Shown: positions 12,814 to 25,690 of the stretch, piece after piece
How the letters are laid out: the number at the start of each line of letters is the position of its first letter
Position numbering within the stretch: the first letter of the stretch is position 1
NCBI GenBank assembly: GCA_038025085.1
Contig: CM076142.1
Location: 1,339,501-1,403,500 of the forward strand
Length of the DNA: 64,000 bases
From: Tetragonia tetragonoides
Lineage: Eukaryota > Streptophyta > Magnoliopsida > Caryophyllales > Aizoaceae
Direction of reading: 5' to 3'
Made by a program: the position numbers and the translations under genes
The notes under the pieces: generated by a model
What the model saw: the letters and a program-made list of their open reading frames with translations, nothing else
Database searches by the model: none
What the model was told of the DNA's origin: nothing

Positions 12814-12815
<2 letters not shown>

Positions 12816-13126
12816 TCAACGTTGTTTACTGACTGAACCTTCCTCTGGTTTTCCTGTAGTCTCTTTCAAGAATAGAAAGAAGGATTTTCAAATTTCAATT
12901 AAATATGCAAAAAAAAATGTAAGACTGAAATTGGAAATAATGTGTGGAAAAGTTTTAAAAATCTACAGTTTGACAAAAAAAAAGTTGCTTATAGAATCTA
13001 CACAAAGGAAAAAAGAGGGACCATTTTTCTTTTTCCTTTCTTGCATGCACTCTTGTTGAAAAAAAAAAAAAGAAAAAAAAAACTTTTTGCAAATGTTTTA
13101 AAAATAAAAAATAAAACACTCTCTAC

Positions 13127-13218
13127 TAGGCGACTAATTAGGGGTAAGGCTGCGTACATGTGGACCTCCCCAGATCCCGTTCTAGGCGGGATTTATACTG
13201 GGTCGTCGTTGTTGTTGT
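13127..13218 (+). mobile_element. 3' end of an RTE-type LINE (or its SINE partner)
   Basis: Contains GGGGTAAGGCTGCGTACATG, GACCTCCCCAGATCCCG and ends ACTGGGTCGTCGTTGTTGTTGT. This is the plus-strand equivalent of the 3' end of the LINE at 61947-62459, including the terminal (TTG)n that marks RTE 3' ends in plants. Only the tail is present. Confidence 0.7.
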
Positions 13219-13832
13219 GGTAAGCAAAAGGCAAGAGGAAAATTTTTAAGAATGTTGTTTCCATTAGTGAATTCGTTTTTTCAACAACTGCCAAACAGGA
13301 CCACTGCATCATCTATCATCTTAGGTCAAACCAAATTCTGGGCATCAGAAGGAGCCTAATCAAATACTTGAAGATGCTCTTGGGTCAAATTTAGATAATG
13401 GGCACCCAAAAAGATTCCCAGAATAAAACACTTTAGATGGTCTTACTGATAATGCCACAAGATATAGTCAAAGATAGTAATAAGATAATAACAGCAGCAA
13501 TAACCAGATTAGATTCTGCAAAGGTCTAGAAGACAGTCAATAAACAAACAAAATTTCATATTCATAGATTGAATGGAGTTTATTCAAAAATTACAATTTT
13601 ATCTATGATGATTGATGATTTTCCTCAACATAACTACCTCTTTTTTATGCCTATACACTTTCTATCACCCTGTCAATAGCATAACTGACACCTCTGGCTC
13701 TTGCTAGATAGAGCTTAATTTGACTGTTATGTGGGTGACAAGGATAAAAACTAAAATGAGACAAAGAAAATTTGCCTGAATTTTCTGGGTTTTTTTTTTC
13801 TATACCTTGTTCTATTTGTAGTTTTCATCTAC

Positions 13833-16800
13833 CTATACACATGATCTCCATATCCTTCCTTCAAAGGAAATGATGATGATGGAAACATCATCGTGGTACT
13901 TACGTCGATCCCCCTGGGGTATTTCTAGCAACTCGTAGAAATCCATACCTGCACAAGGATGAATGACATACGACAGTTTAGTTAGGCTGATCAACTGAGA
14001 CTTATTTCACAGGCGCAAAATTGTTTCTTGATAAGATTCCGAAAACTTACCAGCTTTCTTTGCTGCACGTAACAAAACTTCCTCAACCAAATGCTGAGCC
14101 GGGTCTCCTTCAGGTGACAATGAGATAAAGAGCTCCACTTCAGCAACAGCTTCCTCGTTTGTAAAGTATTGATAGAGACCATCCGAAGATAATATCAAGA
14201 ACTGATCTTTCGGGCCTAATCTGTGGTGATGAAGGCACGGTAGGCAACTGAGGTATGGTGAAGTACCAACATAATCAATTCTGAACATCTCTAGAAGAGC
14301 GTTGTTCCATTGAGGCTGCAGAAATTCAACGGCAAGCGTAAGAATTTTAAGAAGTTCCTCACTTCAAAAGCATGAAGATTAAAACCAAAATACTAATCAC
14401 AAGTTCATAACAAACCCCACTTCAAGTTGAATGAAGTTATAGCTGTTTTGTTAATTGTTACCAAAAGGTAATTTTTTTTGATATTTTCCACAGACCACAA
14501 ATTCCATTTGTAGTAAGGAGGAATAGAGGGCACGATTGTGATCACAGAATAAGAAGATTATCTGTTGAAATTTTATCTGGTCAGGCTTAGCCTGATTTCA
14601 CTGACTGCAATAAGTTGACTAAGGTAGTTGCATTGCATTCAGTGTTCATACTTCATTACTCTCCAACTAAAATTTGATTGTAGGTGAACCAGTACAATTT
14701 AATGCATCAAGTACTTAATTACTTGGGTTGAACTACCTTGTTCAAACAATCAATTAATCAGCAAATTTAGATAGTATAATCTGTTATCACCATGCACAAT
14801 TTCATGTCATCTCATCTCATGTCACTCATAACCCTTAAAAAATCGATCTTGAATAGACATTAAAGGAAATCTTAAACAAGTACTTAATAGCAACAAAATC
14901 TACTCAAAAACTGAAGTGAAATGGTTACTGATGAGGAAGGCAATACCTGTTTAAGAAATCCGGCACCGAAAGCTCGTGTCACCTTCAAAGAACCTTTGAC
15001 ACGGTCATTCACAACCGCACAAGCATCATCTGGGTGTTCATCTCTAATTCTCAACACTTCCTGTAATGCATCATAAACTAAACAAACTAAGCCATAATCC
15101 AAATATCACTAATCCACTATACTACAATGATCAAAAGACTGACTCAAAATCAGAACACAAAATTAATAGTTTTCAGACCAAATCCTGCAAGAAACACAAG
15201 CAGAATCATAAAGACTAGATTCTTCATTTACCTCTTCAACAGAAGTACTATGATCCATTGTAAGTTGAAAAGCCCTTAGACTAGGTTTGACCCCATCAGA
15301 AACATCCAAATCATATAAAGACTCCTCATTTATCATCTCCAAATCCTGATCAATTTTACCAAGTCTAAGATCAGGTTCCTTATTTCTAGCCAATACAGCT
15401 CTACTATCCCCTACATTCATTACATAAACATCTTCCCCTTTCATCAACATAGCAAGAACACAAGAACCCATCATTGACAACTCAGGATTCTCATCAAGCA
15501 TCTTATCAGCAATATCCAAATAAGAATCCTCTGTGTTCTTCAAAGCCTGTGATAATGCTTTCAACACATCCGAATGATTTATCGATTTCGAATCGTTGTT
15601 CTTACTCCATTGCTCCTTTAATCTCCGATCAAGCTCAACTCTTTCTCTATCCCATTCACACTTCCATCTTCTCTGATTCTCTTCCCATTTCTTTCCTGCC
15701 CCTTTGAATTTACTCTTTGAATTCCAATTTCTCCCCTTTCTAATATCATTACCATTACTATTACTTAAACTAGTTGCATAATTACTTTCTTGCTCATAAA
15801 CATCACAACAAACATTACTTTCAAAACCCTCCATATCTGAATTACTACTTATACTGCTATTTCCATCACAACAATTAATTATTGTTGATGATGATGTTGA
15901 TAAATCAGACTTATTAGAATTGCTATCATCCCAAAGCAAACCCTTGAGCTCTTTCTGAACAGAAGTATACAAATTTGATAACAGAAAATCAGTTGCATCA
16001 GGTCCATTAAATCCATCATAAATCCCAACAAAAACCCACCCATGTTCCTCTGAAACTACCACGTGTACACGATCTTCCCCTGCTTTCCCTTGTGCCCATT
16101 GAAGATTCTGACTTTCCCATGAATCTATATCATCTAAGCTTGTCTCTGAGCTCAAATTCATACTATCGGGCCCGTCGGGCCCTGAGCCCACCACCCAGTT
16201 GTCGTGGCCCACTACTCCTTTAACAGGGGCCACCACCGAGTTGTTCCCGAACGTCTTCGATATGGCCCTTCTGAGCCCGCGGATGAGAGACCCTGCCCGA
16301 ATACGGGCCCAATTGGTTCGTTTGAAGCCACCGTGGTGAGAGAAGCTCCTGTCGAGTGGGCCGGAGAACATTGGCCCAACACGGTCTAGTGGGCCTGATA
16401 AGAATCCGACTGAGCCGGAGAGAGAAACACGGTCGGGAATGAATGGACCCGAGAGTGGGCCCGAACGGGGGATGGGTTGGAGAGGGATAGAAGCGAAGGA
16501 AGTGGAGCTCTCGAAAAACGGGCCAGAGACCGATGACGTGGCGGTTGTGGGGTCCATGACTGAGGTTGAGAGAGGGGTGGTGGAAGTATTTGCGGAAACT
16601 GACGCGCCGGAGATTGATCGGAAAATCGACGCGCCAGCGGTGGATTCTTCCGAGTGGATCTTTGAGGTACTGTTGGCGGGCTGTTTCCGGGCCGTGTCGG
16701 GCCTAACGTAGCAGAAAGAGTGTCCCAACCCCTCGTCGTATGGGTCGGGTAAATACAGGCCCAAATCGTGTTTGTCGTGGGCCCGATGGGTTTCCCCGCC

Positions 16801-16839
16801 GGTAAAGCAGACCCCGATTTTTCCTATGCCGTTGCCCAT
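13833..16839 (-). CDS. PLL: Protein phosphatase 2C, POLTERGEIST/PLL clade
   Basis: Mg/Mn-dependent Ser/Thr phosphatase of plant PP2C clade C; family members act at the plasma membrane downstream of receptor kinases in meristem and leaf development. Exons in transcription order: 16839-15232, 15060-14947, 14315-14051, 13948-13833, joined in phase to 700 residues. The start MGNGIGK gives Gly2 for N-myristoylation. The N-terminal region has the clade signature [14 protein letters not shown] and [17 protein letters not shown] with repeated SGPL/SGPF units. Catalytic motifs: [18 protein letters not shown] (about 275), [63 protein letters not shown] Ser/Asn-rich insert of about 90 residues sits inside the catalytic domain, as in this clade. 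The 5' UTR carries a GA/CT run. By neighbours it fits Arabidopsis PLL4/PLL5 best (from memory). Confidence 0.95.
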
Positions 16840-16990
16840 TTATTTTAGCAAAAAATGGGCAAAATTCGATTTGAGAAAGAAAAATAGAGGAGAGATTGTT
16901 GGGTTGGTTTTGTTTATGAAAAGTAAATCTGGGTTGCCATAGAAGAAGAGTAGCTTAGATGTATGGTTTTTGTTTGTGTGTGTTGAGGGT

Positions 16991-16993
<3 letters not shown>

Positions 16994-17040
<47 letters not shown>
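16994..17040 (-). repeat. CT microsatellite in the PP2C 5' leader
   Basis: (GA)n on the plus strand, (CT)n in the sense of the PP2C gene, starting about 155 bases upstream of its start codon. CT runs at this place are common in plant 5' UTRs and can bind GAGA-type (BBR/BPC) factors; that role is inference. Confidence 0.75.
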
Positions 17041-17042
<2 letters not shown>

Positions 17043-17341
17043 GACTTTGGGGGTAAAGAAAGGGGGGAGGTTTTTGAAATAGTAAGGGAAGATGATGCTT
17101 CTTTTTGTTTTTTCTTTTTGTTTTTTTGTTTTTTTTTTGGTGAGTGCAGCTGCACAGTTGCACTATGTTGAATTATTTGATTGTTAATTAATGTAGTGTG
17201 GGATACTTGAAGTGAAATAACTTCAATGACTTCCTTGTTATCTGGTTAGGTTGGCGTTGACTAGCCACCTAAAGTCACACACACACATCCTAATATTGCT
17301 GATTTTTTCCTCTCAATTTTCCCTGTCATGGTGTTAATTGT

Positions 17342-17715
17342 GGAGAATGATACATCTATCCACTAGCTTGGCAACTCACCCCTCTTATGTATCTATCTCT
17401 CTCTTTTATTTTCAAATTCTCACTCCTCCATTTCCAAAAAATAGCCTTTAAGATAGGAGAGAAATAAATACAAAGTGAATATGGGTTGCCCACCCAGTGG
17501 GTCAACCAAACATTTTCCGTCAATTATCATTAGTCTTCGAAAAATGTTTGGTTGACCCAGTGGGTGGGCAACACACTTTCTTTTTGTGTCTCTCCTACCT
17601 AAATGCCATTTTTTGGAAATAGAGGAGATAGAATTTGAAGATAGAGGAGAGAGATAAATACACATGAGAGGTGGATGGTGGATTGCCAACCCAATGAGTA
17701 GATGTATCATTCTCC
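17342..17715. mobile_element. Long fold-back (palindromic) MITE
   Basis: The left arm starts GGAGAATGATACATCTA and the right arm ends with its exact reverse complement. The arms stay complementary, with small mismatches, to the centre at about 17525, including CCCACCCAGTGGGTCAACC... against ...GGTTGACCCAGTGGGTGGG. Total about 374 bp, arms about 180 bp. No clear target duplication. The open frame 17420-17758 on the minus strand is part of this palindrome and not a gene. Confidence 0.75.
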
Positions 17716-18556
17716 TTAGTCTTCCTACTGCAAATTTCCAAATAGCAATATTCAACAAAGGAGTGTAAAGTGTTCTACGTACTTATATATGTCAATGAAC
17801 TGTAAAATTTATAACACATTAACGTTCTATACATACTCGTACTATTTACTGTAGCATTTTTGATGAAGAAGTAGCTTCATGTACTTATCGTAAATCTTGA
17901 TAGTCACAACTCCGTATTATATTTGTAAAGAGAGTGGTTTTACATTTTGTTGTCACGAAAATTATTTACTGCATATGTGAAATACGGATATATAATCACC
18001 CAAATTTAATTGTGATCGAGTTTGTAGTTTAAGCATAGTATATACAGAAGTTGACCTCTTTCTCATCACCCCCTTACAAATATTTGTTTTTCTTGGAAAA
18101 TATTTGATTGACAATCCAATAATTCTATTGTGAGATTGTGCAAGAGACCCCTACATTTTAAATTTAATTTACTAGTTGTACCAAAATTTCTATTAAACTA
18201 TTAATTTTCATTTTTCCCTTCTTCTGTAAATGTCATGACTCATGTGAATGTGGAAAATACTGCAATGTTCTGAGAATCGTCATCGTAACTGAAAGATAGT
18301 AAACGGATATCAATAGGAAGGAGAAATCCAAAAGTCAAAGAGCAGAATAGTGAATACTCCCAATAAAAAAATAAAAATGGAAAACTGTGCCACAATCACC
18401 GTTGGATCAAGAGTACAAGTCCATGATGATTTTAATTCTAAAACGATGGGTTGACTGACATCTGGCTATTCATTACTGCCCACAATTTTAATGACTTGTA
18501 CAAAATTTATTTATTTTTTAAGATGATAAACTGTCAAAACTCAAATGTCAATGGCT

Positions 18557-18822
18557 ATATAATTCCTCTGTCCCATAAAAATGTTCACATTAATTTTTTC
18601 AATATCAAACTTTACAAACTTTGATCATAAATACGTCAAAAAAATATAAAGATTTATAATGTAAAAATTCTTTTGCTGGATTCATTTTAAATAGTACTTT
18701 CAAGAAATCATAATTTTTTAATTTACATATTCATTTAGTGGTAATTATTTGTGGTCAAAGTAGTGTTTTGAAGACCGTGAAAAAACTTGTGTGAACATTT
18801 TTATGAGATGGATGAAGTATTA
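18557..18822. mobile_element. Stowaway-like MITE, second copy
   Basis: Ends AATTCCTCTGTCCCATAAAAA and TTTTTATGAGATGGATGAAGT are inverted. The inner blocks AAGATTTATAATGTAAAAAT and GATTCATTTTAAATAGTACTTT are shared with the copy at 4279-4537. About 265 bp, with TA at both borders. Confidence 0.75.
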
Positions 18823-18928
18823 TATTTCCTTTTTCTTGTTCAGGTTGCAAACTTGCAATAACACCAAAATCATTCTGGAGACTGGAGAGTACAGTCAATC
18901 ACAAAACTAGCTCGAAATTATTAACTAA

Positions 18929-19792
<864 letters not shown>

Positions 19793-20242
19793 TATGTAAA
19801 AAGATTGAGTTAGTTTTGCTCAATAACGACGCAAATCAATCGATTGAATCTGATCGAGTAGTCTTGTTATATGTTCTGTAATTCGCCTAAAAATAAAAGC
19901 TCAATAATCACATATCCATTGAGCCCGTGCAAAGTATGAGATAAAACCTAGTACGTAAAAAGATTGAGTTAGTTTTGCTCAATAACGGCGCAAATCAATC
20001 GATTGAATCTGATCGAGTAGTCTTGTTATATGTTCTGTAATTCGCCTAAAAATAAAAGCTCAATAATTACATATCCATTTGTACAATAATAGATTGTGTG
20101 ACTTTAGCAAGGACTGCGAATATTGTAAGAACAACAGTGTCATTTTCGTAAGGACAACGGTGTGAATTTTTTGGATTTCATTTTAAGGTTACATCATAAC
20201 TAATGGGAAGAAAAAGAAACAAAAAAAGACATATGCTGGACA

Positions 20243-20632
20243 GGTGTAATTGAGTCGAGCCGAGCCGAATTCGAGTTAGGCCAGCTCGAAGTTCAAATCG
20301 GTTTGGCTTGCGTTGGCTCGGCTCAAATCTCACCGAGACATAAGTGAAAAGGCTTCAAGTTGGCTCTGTTTGGACTTATGGTTCGGCTTGATTCGAATTC
20401 AAGCACACTATTAGAAACGTTGAAACAATTGTTTAATTCAAAATGTTTGTAATTGAACTCGACTATTAATGATCCTTTGCATATTTTAAACTGAGTAACA
20501 TCCAGGAAAATATTAAGTTAGCGGAGCCGAGCTATAGTAGGCTCGAGTTCAATCAAATTGAGCTGGCCCTAACTTTGACTAAGTCGAGTTCGAAGACTTA
20601 CCAAAGTGGCTCGACTCAGTTATGCCACTAAA
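20243..20632. mobile_element. Degenerate hAT-like non-autonomous element
   Basis: Rich in GAGCCGAGC/GCTCGGCTC words. Roughly inverted ends: GTGTAATTGAGTCGAGCC at the left and GGCTCGACTCAGTTATGCC at the right. Such GAGCTCG-rich elements are common non-coding hAT derivatives in plants. No clear 8-bp duplication, so the call is tentative. Confidence 0.45.
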
Positions 20633-20730
20633 TATAAATCTCTTGTTTACTAGAAAAGAGAGATATCATTGAACCCCCCCCCCCCAAAAAAAAAAGTTGA
20701 AATCGTATGTCCAAAATAACCTATTTTTAT

Positions 20731-20926
20731 AACCAAGATGAGTTGGTGTAGTAGTTCAACACTTCATCCTTTAAACAAGTGGTTGGGGGTCCGAATCCCA
20801 AGTCTTGCAAATTGAAAAAATTCATTGGCCGCCTCCCTTACCGCTTAGTGTGCTGACAATTGATACGAGGGGATTAGTCACTATGGTCGACGGTGAATAC
20901 TTTTGGCAAAGACCCAAAAAAAAAAC
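20731..20926 (+). mobile_element. tRNA-derived SINE with perfect 11-bp target duplication
   Basis: 196 bp. Box A region GAGTTGGTGTAGTAGTTC and box B GGGTCCGAATCCC (about 20787). The 3' part is GGTCGACGGTGAATACTTTT, followed by an A run. Flanked by CCTATTTTTAT at 20720-20730 and 20927-20937. Same family as the copies at 21380, 25545 and 27985. Confidence 0.85.
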
Positions 20927-21379
20927 CCTATTTTTATTATAGGACCAAAATAACCTCAACTGGGAGAAAGCCCATTAGAAAGGTGCGAAAAGGGCAAAAA
21001 AAAAAAACTATTAATTGAAATCAATACGTATCAAATTTGAGAATTCAAACCTATCATCATTCATAATTAGTCCTTTGCAACTCGCAAGTGGAGAACCCTC
21101 CTCAGCCACCATTGCCACAATCCATTGGGGTTGACCCACCCCACCTTCTCGATGATCTTTTGTCTTATATGTACAAATTTTTTTTTGGTGCATTCAATTT
21201 CAACACTCCTACTTAATAGCTTGTTAATCCAAATTTAAATCCTCTCCAACATGATATTATCTAGACTTGAAACAATGTACTTGTAAATGATTGTCACGTA
21301 TACATTAGTGACCATTTTAATTGTACAGCAAATTGTAATCAATTTTTTGGTGCAACTACTACGGAGTATTTGTAATCAA

Positions 21380-21578
21380 ATTTTTTTTTGGGTTCACGAC
21401 TAAGGGTATCCACCGTCGACTACAGTGACTATTTTTCCGCACTGGTTTATAGGCACCTCAAAGGGTGAGACAGCTGGCCAAGGAATTTAAAGCTGCTCCA
21501 TGCCCAAGGTGAGATTCGAACCCTCGACCTTGATTAACGATGGATGAGCCCCTACCACTCAACCACACCTCATTAGTT
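21380..21578 (-). mobile_element. tRNA-derived SINE with perfect 14-bp target duplication
   Basis: 199 bp in reverse orientation. On the minus strand: GAGGTGTGGTTGAGTGGTAG (box A), GGGTTCGAATCTC (box B), then GTCGACGGTGGATACCC and an A tail (plus T run 21381-21389). Flanked by GTATTTGTAATCAA at 21366-21379 and 21579-21592. Its 3' half matches the SINE at 20731. Confidence 0.88.
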
Positions 21579-22126
21579 GTATTTGTAATCAATTTAACAC
21601 TGCAACGAAACACATAAAGATTTATAGTAAAAGCACCATTCTTAGAATCATTGTAAAGTGTACTACCATTCTTAGATTAAAGCATCCTCTCACACTTCCA
21701 ATTGTGAGTCTATATGGAGTATATACATGTGGCAAGGGCAAAAAAGGAAATAGAAAAAAGAAAGAAAGTTAGTAATAAAACAACATATTCATCTGTAGCT
21801 AGCTAGTGCAAATGGATATGGCAAGACAATGCAGGGTTCAATTTCCCCTAAGCCCTATTTGCTTATTAAATCTGTTGAGAAGATTTATCTTGTTGACTTG
21901 CCTAATATGTGTAATTTGCAAACTATTACATACATTTGAGATTTATCCAATGCACACTCTAAGAGTTAGCTGTGGCTACGTATAAAATAAAATAAAATAA
22001 AGAGCTGGAGTAAATGGATAAAGGAATAATAAATACGAAAATGCAATCGTCGTGATAAAAGTACGTACCTTGGCATAGTTTGCACCCCAAGAAAAAGTTC
22101 CTGGGCAAAGTGGAATACTAAAGGGT

Positions 22127-22481
22127 GTTACTAAATACCGCCCCCTTTTTACTAGCTACCGCCCCCCAATTTCCAATTTTACCCTCCCCCCTTTTCCTCA
22201 CTCACTCTCACTCATCCTCTCTTCCTCACTCATCCTCTCTTCCTCACTCACTCTCACTCATCCTCACCACCACACCATCACACCGGCAACCACCACCACT
22301 CACGGCACAACCACCACCGGTAAATTTTTTTTTGCGCATTTTTTTTGCACAGTCGTCTGTAATTTTCGACTCACCCAAGGGTGAGTCGCCTCTAGCAGAC
22401 GACTCACCCAAGGTTGAGTCGAAAATTACAGACGACTGTGCAATAATAATAATAATATTAATAATAATAACAATAAATAAT

Positions 22482-22544
<63 letters not shown>

Positions 22545-22857
22545 TAATAATAATTTTTTTTTTGCACAGTCGTCTGCAATTTTCGACTCACCCTTGGGTG
22601 AGTCGCCTCTAGCAGACGATTCACCCAAGGGTGAGTCGAAAATTGCAGACGACTGTGCAAAAAAAATGCGCAAAAAAAATTTACCGGTGGTGGTTGTGCC
22701 GTGAGTGGTGGTGGTTGCCGGTGTGATGGTGTGGTGGTGAGGATGAGTGAGAGTGAGTGAGGAAGAGAGGATGAGTGAGAGTGAGTGAGGAAAAGGGGGA
22801 GGGTAAAATTGGAAATTGGGGGGGCGGTAGCTAGTAAAAAGGGGCGGTATTTAGCAA
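22127..22857. mobile_element. Large fold-back element with nested hairpins and AAT core
   Basis: Nearly perfect inverted repeat with arms of about 315 bp around a central AAT/ATT microsatellite (about 22441-22555). Ends: CTAAATACCGCCCC at left and GGGGCGGTATTTAG at right. Each arm also contains its own palindrome of about 95 bp (GCACAGTCGTCTG ... CAGACGACTGTGC, with GACTCACCC inside), so there are four copies of that module. Open frames here (22125-22544, 22244-22660) are translations of the arms and of the microsatellite. No transposase. Confidence 0.85.
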
Positions 22858-23326
22858 TTCACAATCATCCAAAGATTTTGGATAGGTTTGTATATTTAAC
22901 AGTGCGATACTGCGATGGCTTGAATATTACGTTTTGGCATGACTCGTTTGTAAGATTACCTGTTCAAAATAAGATGTCTCCATATTGTTTGCTATAGTTT
23001 CATAATATGTACTGTATTATGAAAATAAAGGAAGAAGATGAAGATAAGTTTGAGATGTGGTGATGCTGATGCGAATAAACGTGGTGGTAAAAAAATATTT
23101 GTATCTTAGAAAAGAGGAGTGAATTGACACTGAAATTCATTATCTGAATCTGATTTAACGAATTGCAATTGGTACAAGATTGATAAGGGCTGCTATTCGC
23201 TGTGGCCTGTGAATAAGATCAAAATTTGCCAAAAATTCCAATTTGTCAAAAAGGACAAGAAGTCAATTTATATTTTCTTGTGAAGAAAAGTGTAGAAAAA
23301 TCACTGCTCGGTTGTGACATAAGTAA

Positions 23327-23586
23327 GGCTTGTTCTCTTCAACTTATTTTTACTCAATTTAACGATATAATAATGAATTGAATTGAAATTTACTGAACTG
23401 AACTTTTTTAAACTAAACTTATTTTTGCCGAATCTAGAATTACAAAGAGTTAATTTGTACTTCGTTTTACCGAACTAAACTTATATTTTTTGAACTAAAC
23501 CTCTTTTTACCGAGATGAATTGAATTTTACTTAAGTGAACGAAAAAGTACTGAATATTTCAAAGAAAAGTTGAAGAAAACATGCCC
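23327..23586. mobile_element. Tourist-like (PIF/Harbinger) MITE
   Basis: 260 bp. Left end GGCTTGTTCTCTTCAACTT, right end AAGTTGAAGAAAACATGCCC; flanked by TAA on both sides (23324-23326, 23587-23589). A three-base TAA/TTA duplication with GGN-CTGTT-like ends is the Tourist pattern. The inside is rich in GAACTGAA/GAATTGAA words. Confidence 0.8.
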
Positions 23587-24797
23587 TAATTACCGGTCTC
23601 TAAGAGCGCGTAGGAAAACAAGAACGATGGAGATATGCGCAAAAAAAAAAAAAAAAAAAAAAAATAACCTGACAATAAAATGGTTTAGGTAGATTATTAC
23701 AGCCTCCAAAAAAGTTTAGGTGAAATTGATTCTTCCATCACGTGATTGCATATTTGTCTTATGGTATGCTACAGCTTGCACAAATACCATTTTATACGGT
23801 CAATCGATCCGGTCGCCATATCCCTCTATTATTTTCCACCCAATCCTAATAAAGTCAAACGAAAACGTTAGAAAAATTACAAATGAGGGTTTTTTTTTTT
23901 TTCCATATTTATATGGTGGTATAATATTGAAAACGCCCGGTGTTTGTCTTTGGTCCAATTTGTTTAAACACTTTTTTTGGGTGCTAATAAGTGCATGGCC
24001 GGTTTAGAACAACATACAAGATCATTACAAGTTAAATGCACCATAATTCATTGAATGCCCTTAGGTAGAGAATTGATATTTTTCTTATCAAACAATTTTT
24101 TTTGGGTTCAGATGAAGCACAAAGGGCGGTATAATGAATATTCGAATATCAAACCTAATGTATTGTACCTCGGTCTTAAACAATAGGCAAAAACATCATT
24201 TGTATTTTATCAAACAATTTAAATGGTTCATGCTAGTTGATGTGCAGTATTCTATTAGATTTTACAGTAGATATGACGGACTCGAACTTGGCAACTTGGG
24301 TCAACGAGGGGAGCTAGGCAATTAAAAATTCAGAATTGTATAAAAAAAAATTATATTCTTTTTTTCCATCATGAGAATGAAAAGTAAATGATGACATGCA
24401 TGGATGAGAACAAGCTATAAGTGACATATATACATGAAACACCACCTAATTAAGCCGGACCCTTTATTGCTATTTGCTACACCAGAATTGGTAAAATAAA
24501 AAAAAAAAACACCTAATTAAGCCGGACCCCTTATTACTATATAAGTAGATTCCATAAGTCTCAAAATTACCACAAAACTCGAGTTTGACAAAAATTGTGT
24601 AATCAAAGAGGTTACCAAAATCGATGATATTTGTATAATGTGTGCTAGCCATTGAGCCAACACAGTCTTTGATTGTTTTTTGACCCTTAAAAAAAATAAA
24701 AAGGATCAAAATATCAAAATCAACGTGATATGTAGCCAGCCACCATTTTGTCAAGTCTATCACCATCAGCTGCTGGAAACTACTCATCATCAGTCAG

Positions 24798-24800
<3 letters not shown>

Positions 24801-24833
<33 letters not shown>
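24801..24833. repeat. CT microsatellite
   Basis: (CT)n of about 33 bases. No gene follows it that I can support. Confidence 0.9.
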
Positions 24834-24837
<4 letters not shown>

Positions 24838-25544
24838 TCCGTAATATGTTCCTCGTACAAAAGTTTGGGCAAAGCTTTGAAAGCAAAAACCGTAGCTGCC
24901 CTGAGACAAACAGACCTTCTTCTTTGGCTTTTTACTCACCTTTTTGTCATTTCATTTTTCTAGTTTCTACTCTCCTTAAAAGTCATTTTATATACATAAT
25001 TTAATAGCTTTTTTTTTTTTTTTTTTTTGGTAATCTACATAATTTAATAGCTAAGCTGCGTTTATTATCACCCATACAAGTCATCATTAATCACACAATC
25101 ACACTTCAATTTGAAGTTTAACTCTTGATGACTTCTGTTTAACAGGAGTCACTTTTGGTTCTATATATTCTAGGTGATTCAGCATTGACTAACAGATCAA
25201 ATTAACATCAAAGTTTCTTAATTAGCCCAATTTCTTAGACAAACTTATTAAATTGAAAAGGCTTGCTCTGAATAAGACAGTTGCACCTACCTATGCTCAA
25301 ACGACGGAGCAACATCATATGCTTGCCATTTGGTTTGTGAACTGTACACTTTAGACTGTAGTAAAGAACTACTAGGTTATAAATAAGTCAATAATGCCTT
25401 ATATACACGCTGATAATTATTGCTTGCACTTAATAAATAGAGTAAAAAATTAGGGGTGGTGTCCTCTTTGTGCTCAAGAACCACACCTCAATCCGCTTTT
25501 CTTTTCAAGCTAAAAAATGGGTTTTTAATCCTATTCAATACGAT

Positions 25545-25690
25545 TTTTTGTTTCACATTAGGGTGTCCAGTTGTCCACTGTCGACTATAGTGATTATCTC
25601 CCCGCGTTGGCTTATAGACACCTTAAAGGTGGGATATTTGGCCAAGAGATTTAAAGTTGCTCCAACGAGATTCAAACCCCGGCCTTGGTT
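25545..25690 (-). mobile_element. SINE copy, apparently 5' truncated
   Basis: The minus strand has GGGGTTTGAATCTCGTTGGAGC (box B region) and ends through AGTCGACAGTGGACAACTGG, as in the SINE at 21380. The box A part is missing or too diverged to see. Downstream bases (about 25715-25750) recur beside the other copy at 35140-35180, so a wider segment was duplicated. Confidence 0.65.

Larger units (their letters stand above)
10899..13832. other. Intergenic: ENTH promoter side and downstream of PP2C, with repeats
   Basis: Contains a SINE (11524-11750), a GA microsatellite (12775-12813), a LINE 3' fragment (13127-13218) and a five-copy GAATC-type run near 12079-12108. I see no gene; frames at 11104-11613 and 12942-13223 are low-complexity or lie in the repeats. 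Confidence 0.6.

Noticed and set aside
16204..16711. Plus-strand open frames of 61 and 90 codons
   Set aside because: Antisense to the SGPL-rich part of the PP2C gene; GC-rich codons keep both strands open.
22125..22673. Three open frames with poly-Asn or poly-Leu
   Set aside because: They cross the AAT core and the arms of a fold-back element; no domain, no splice context.
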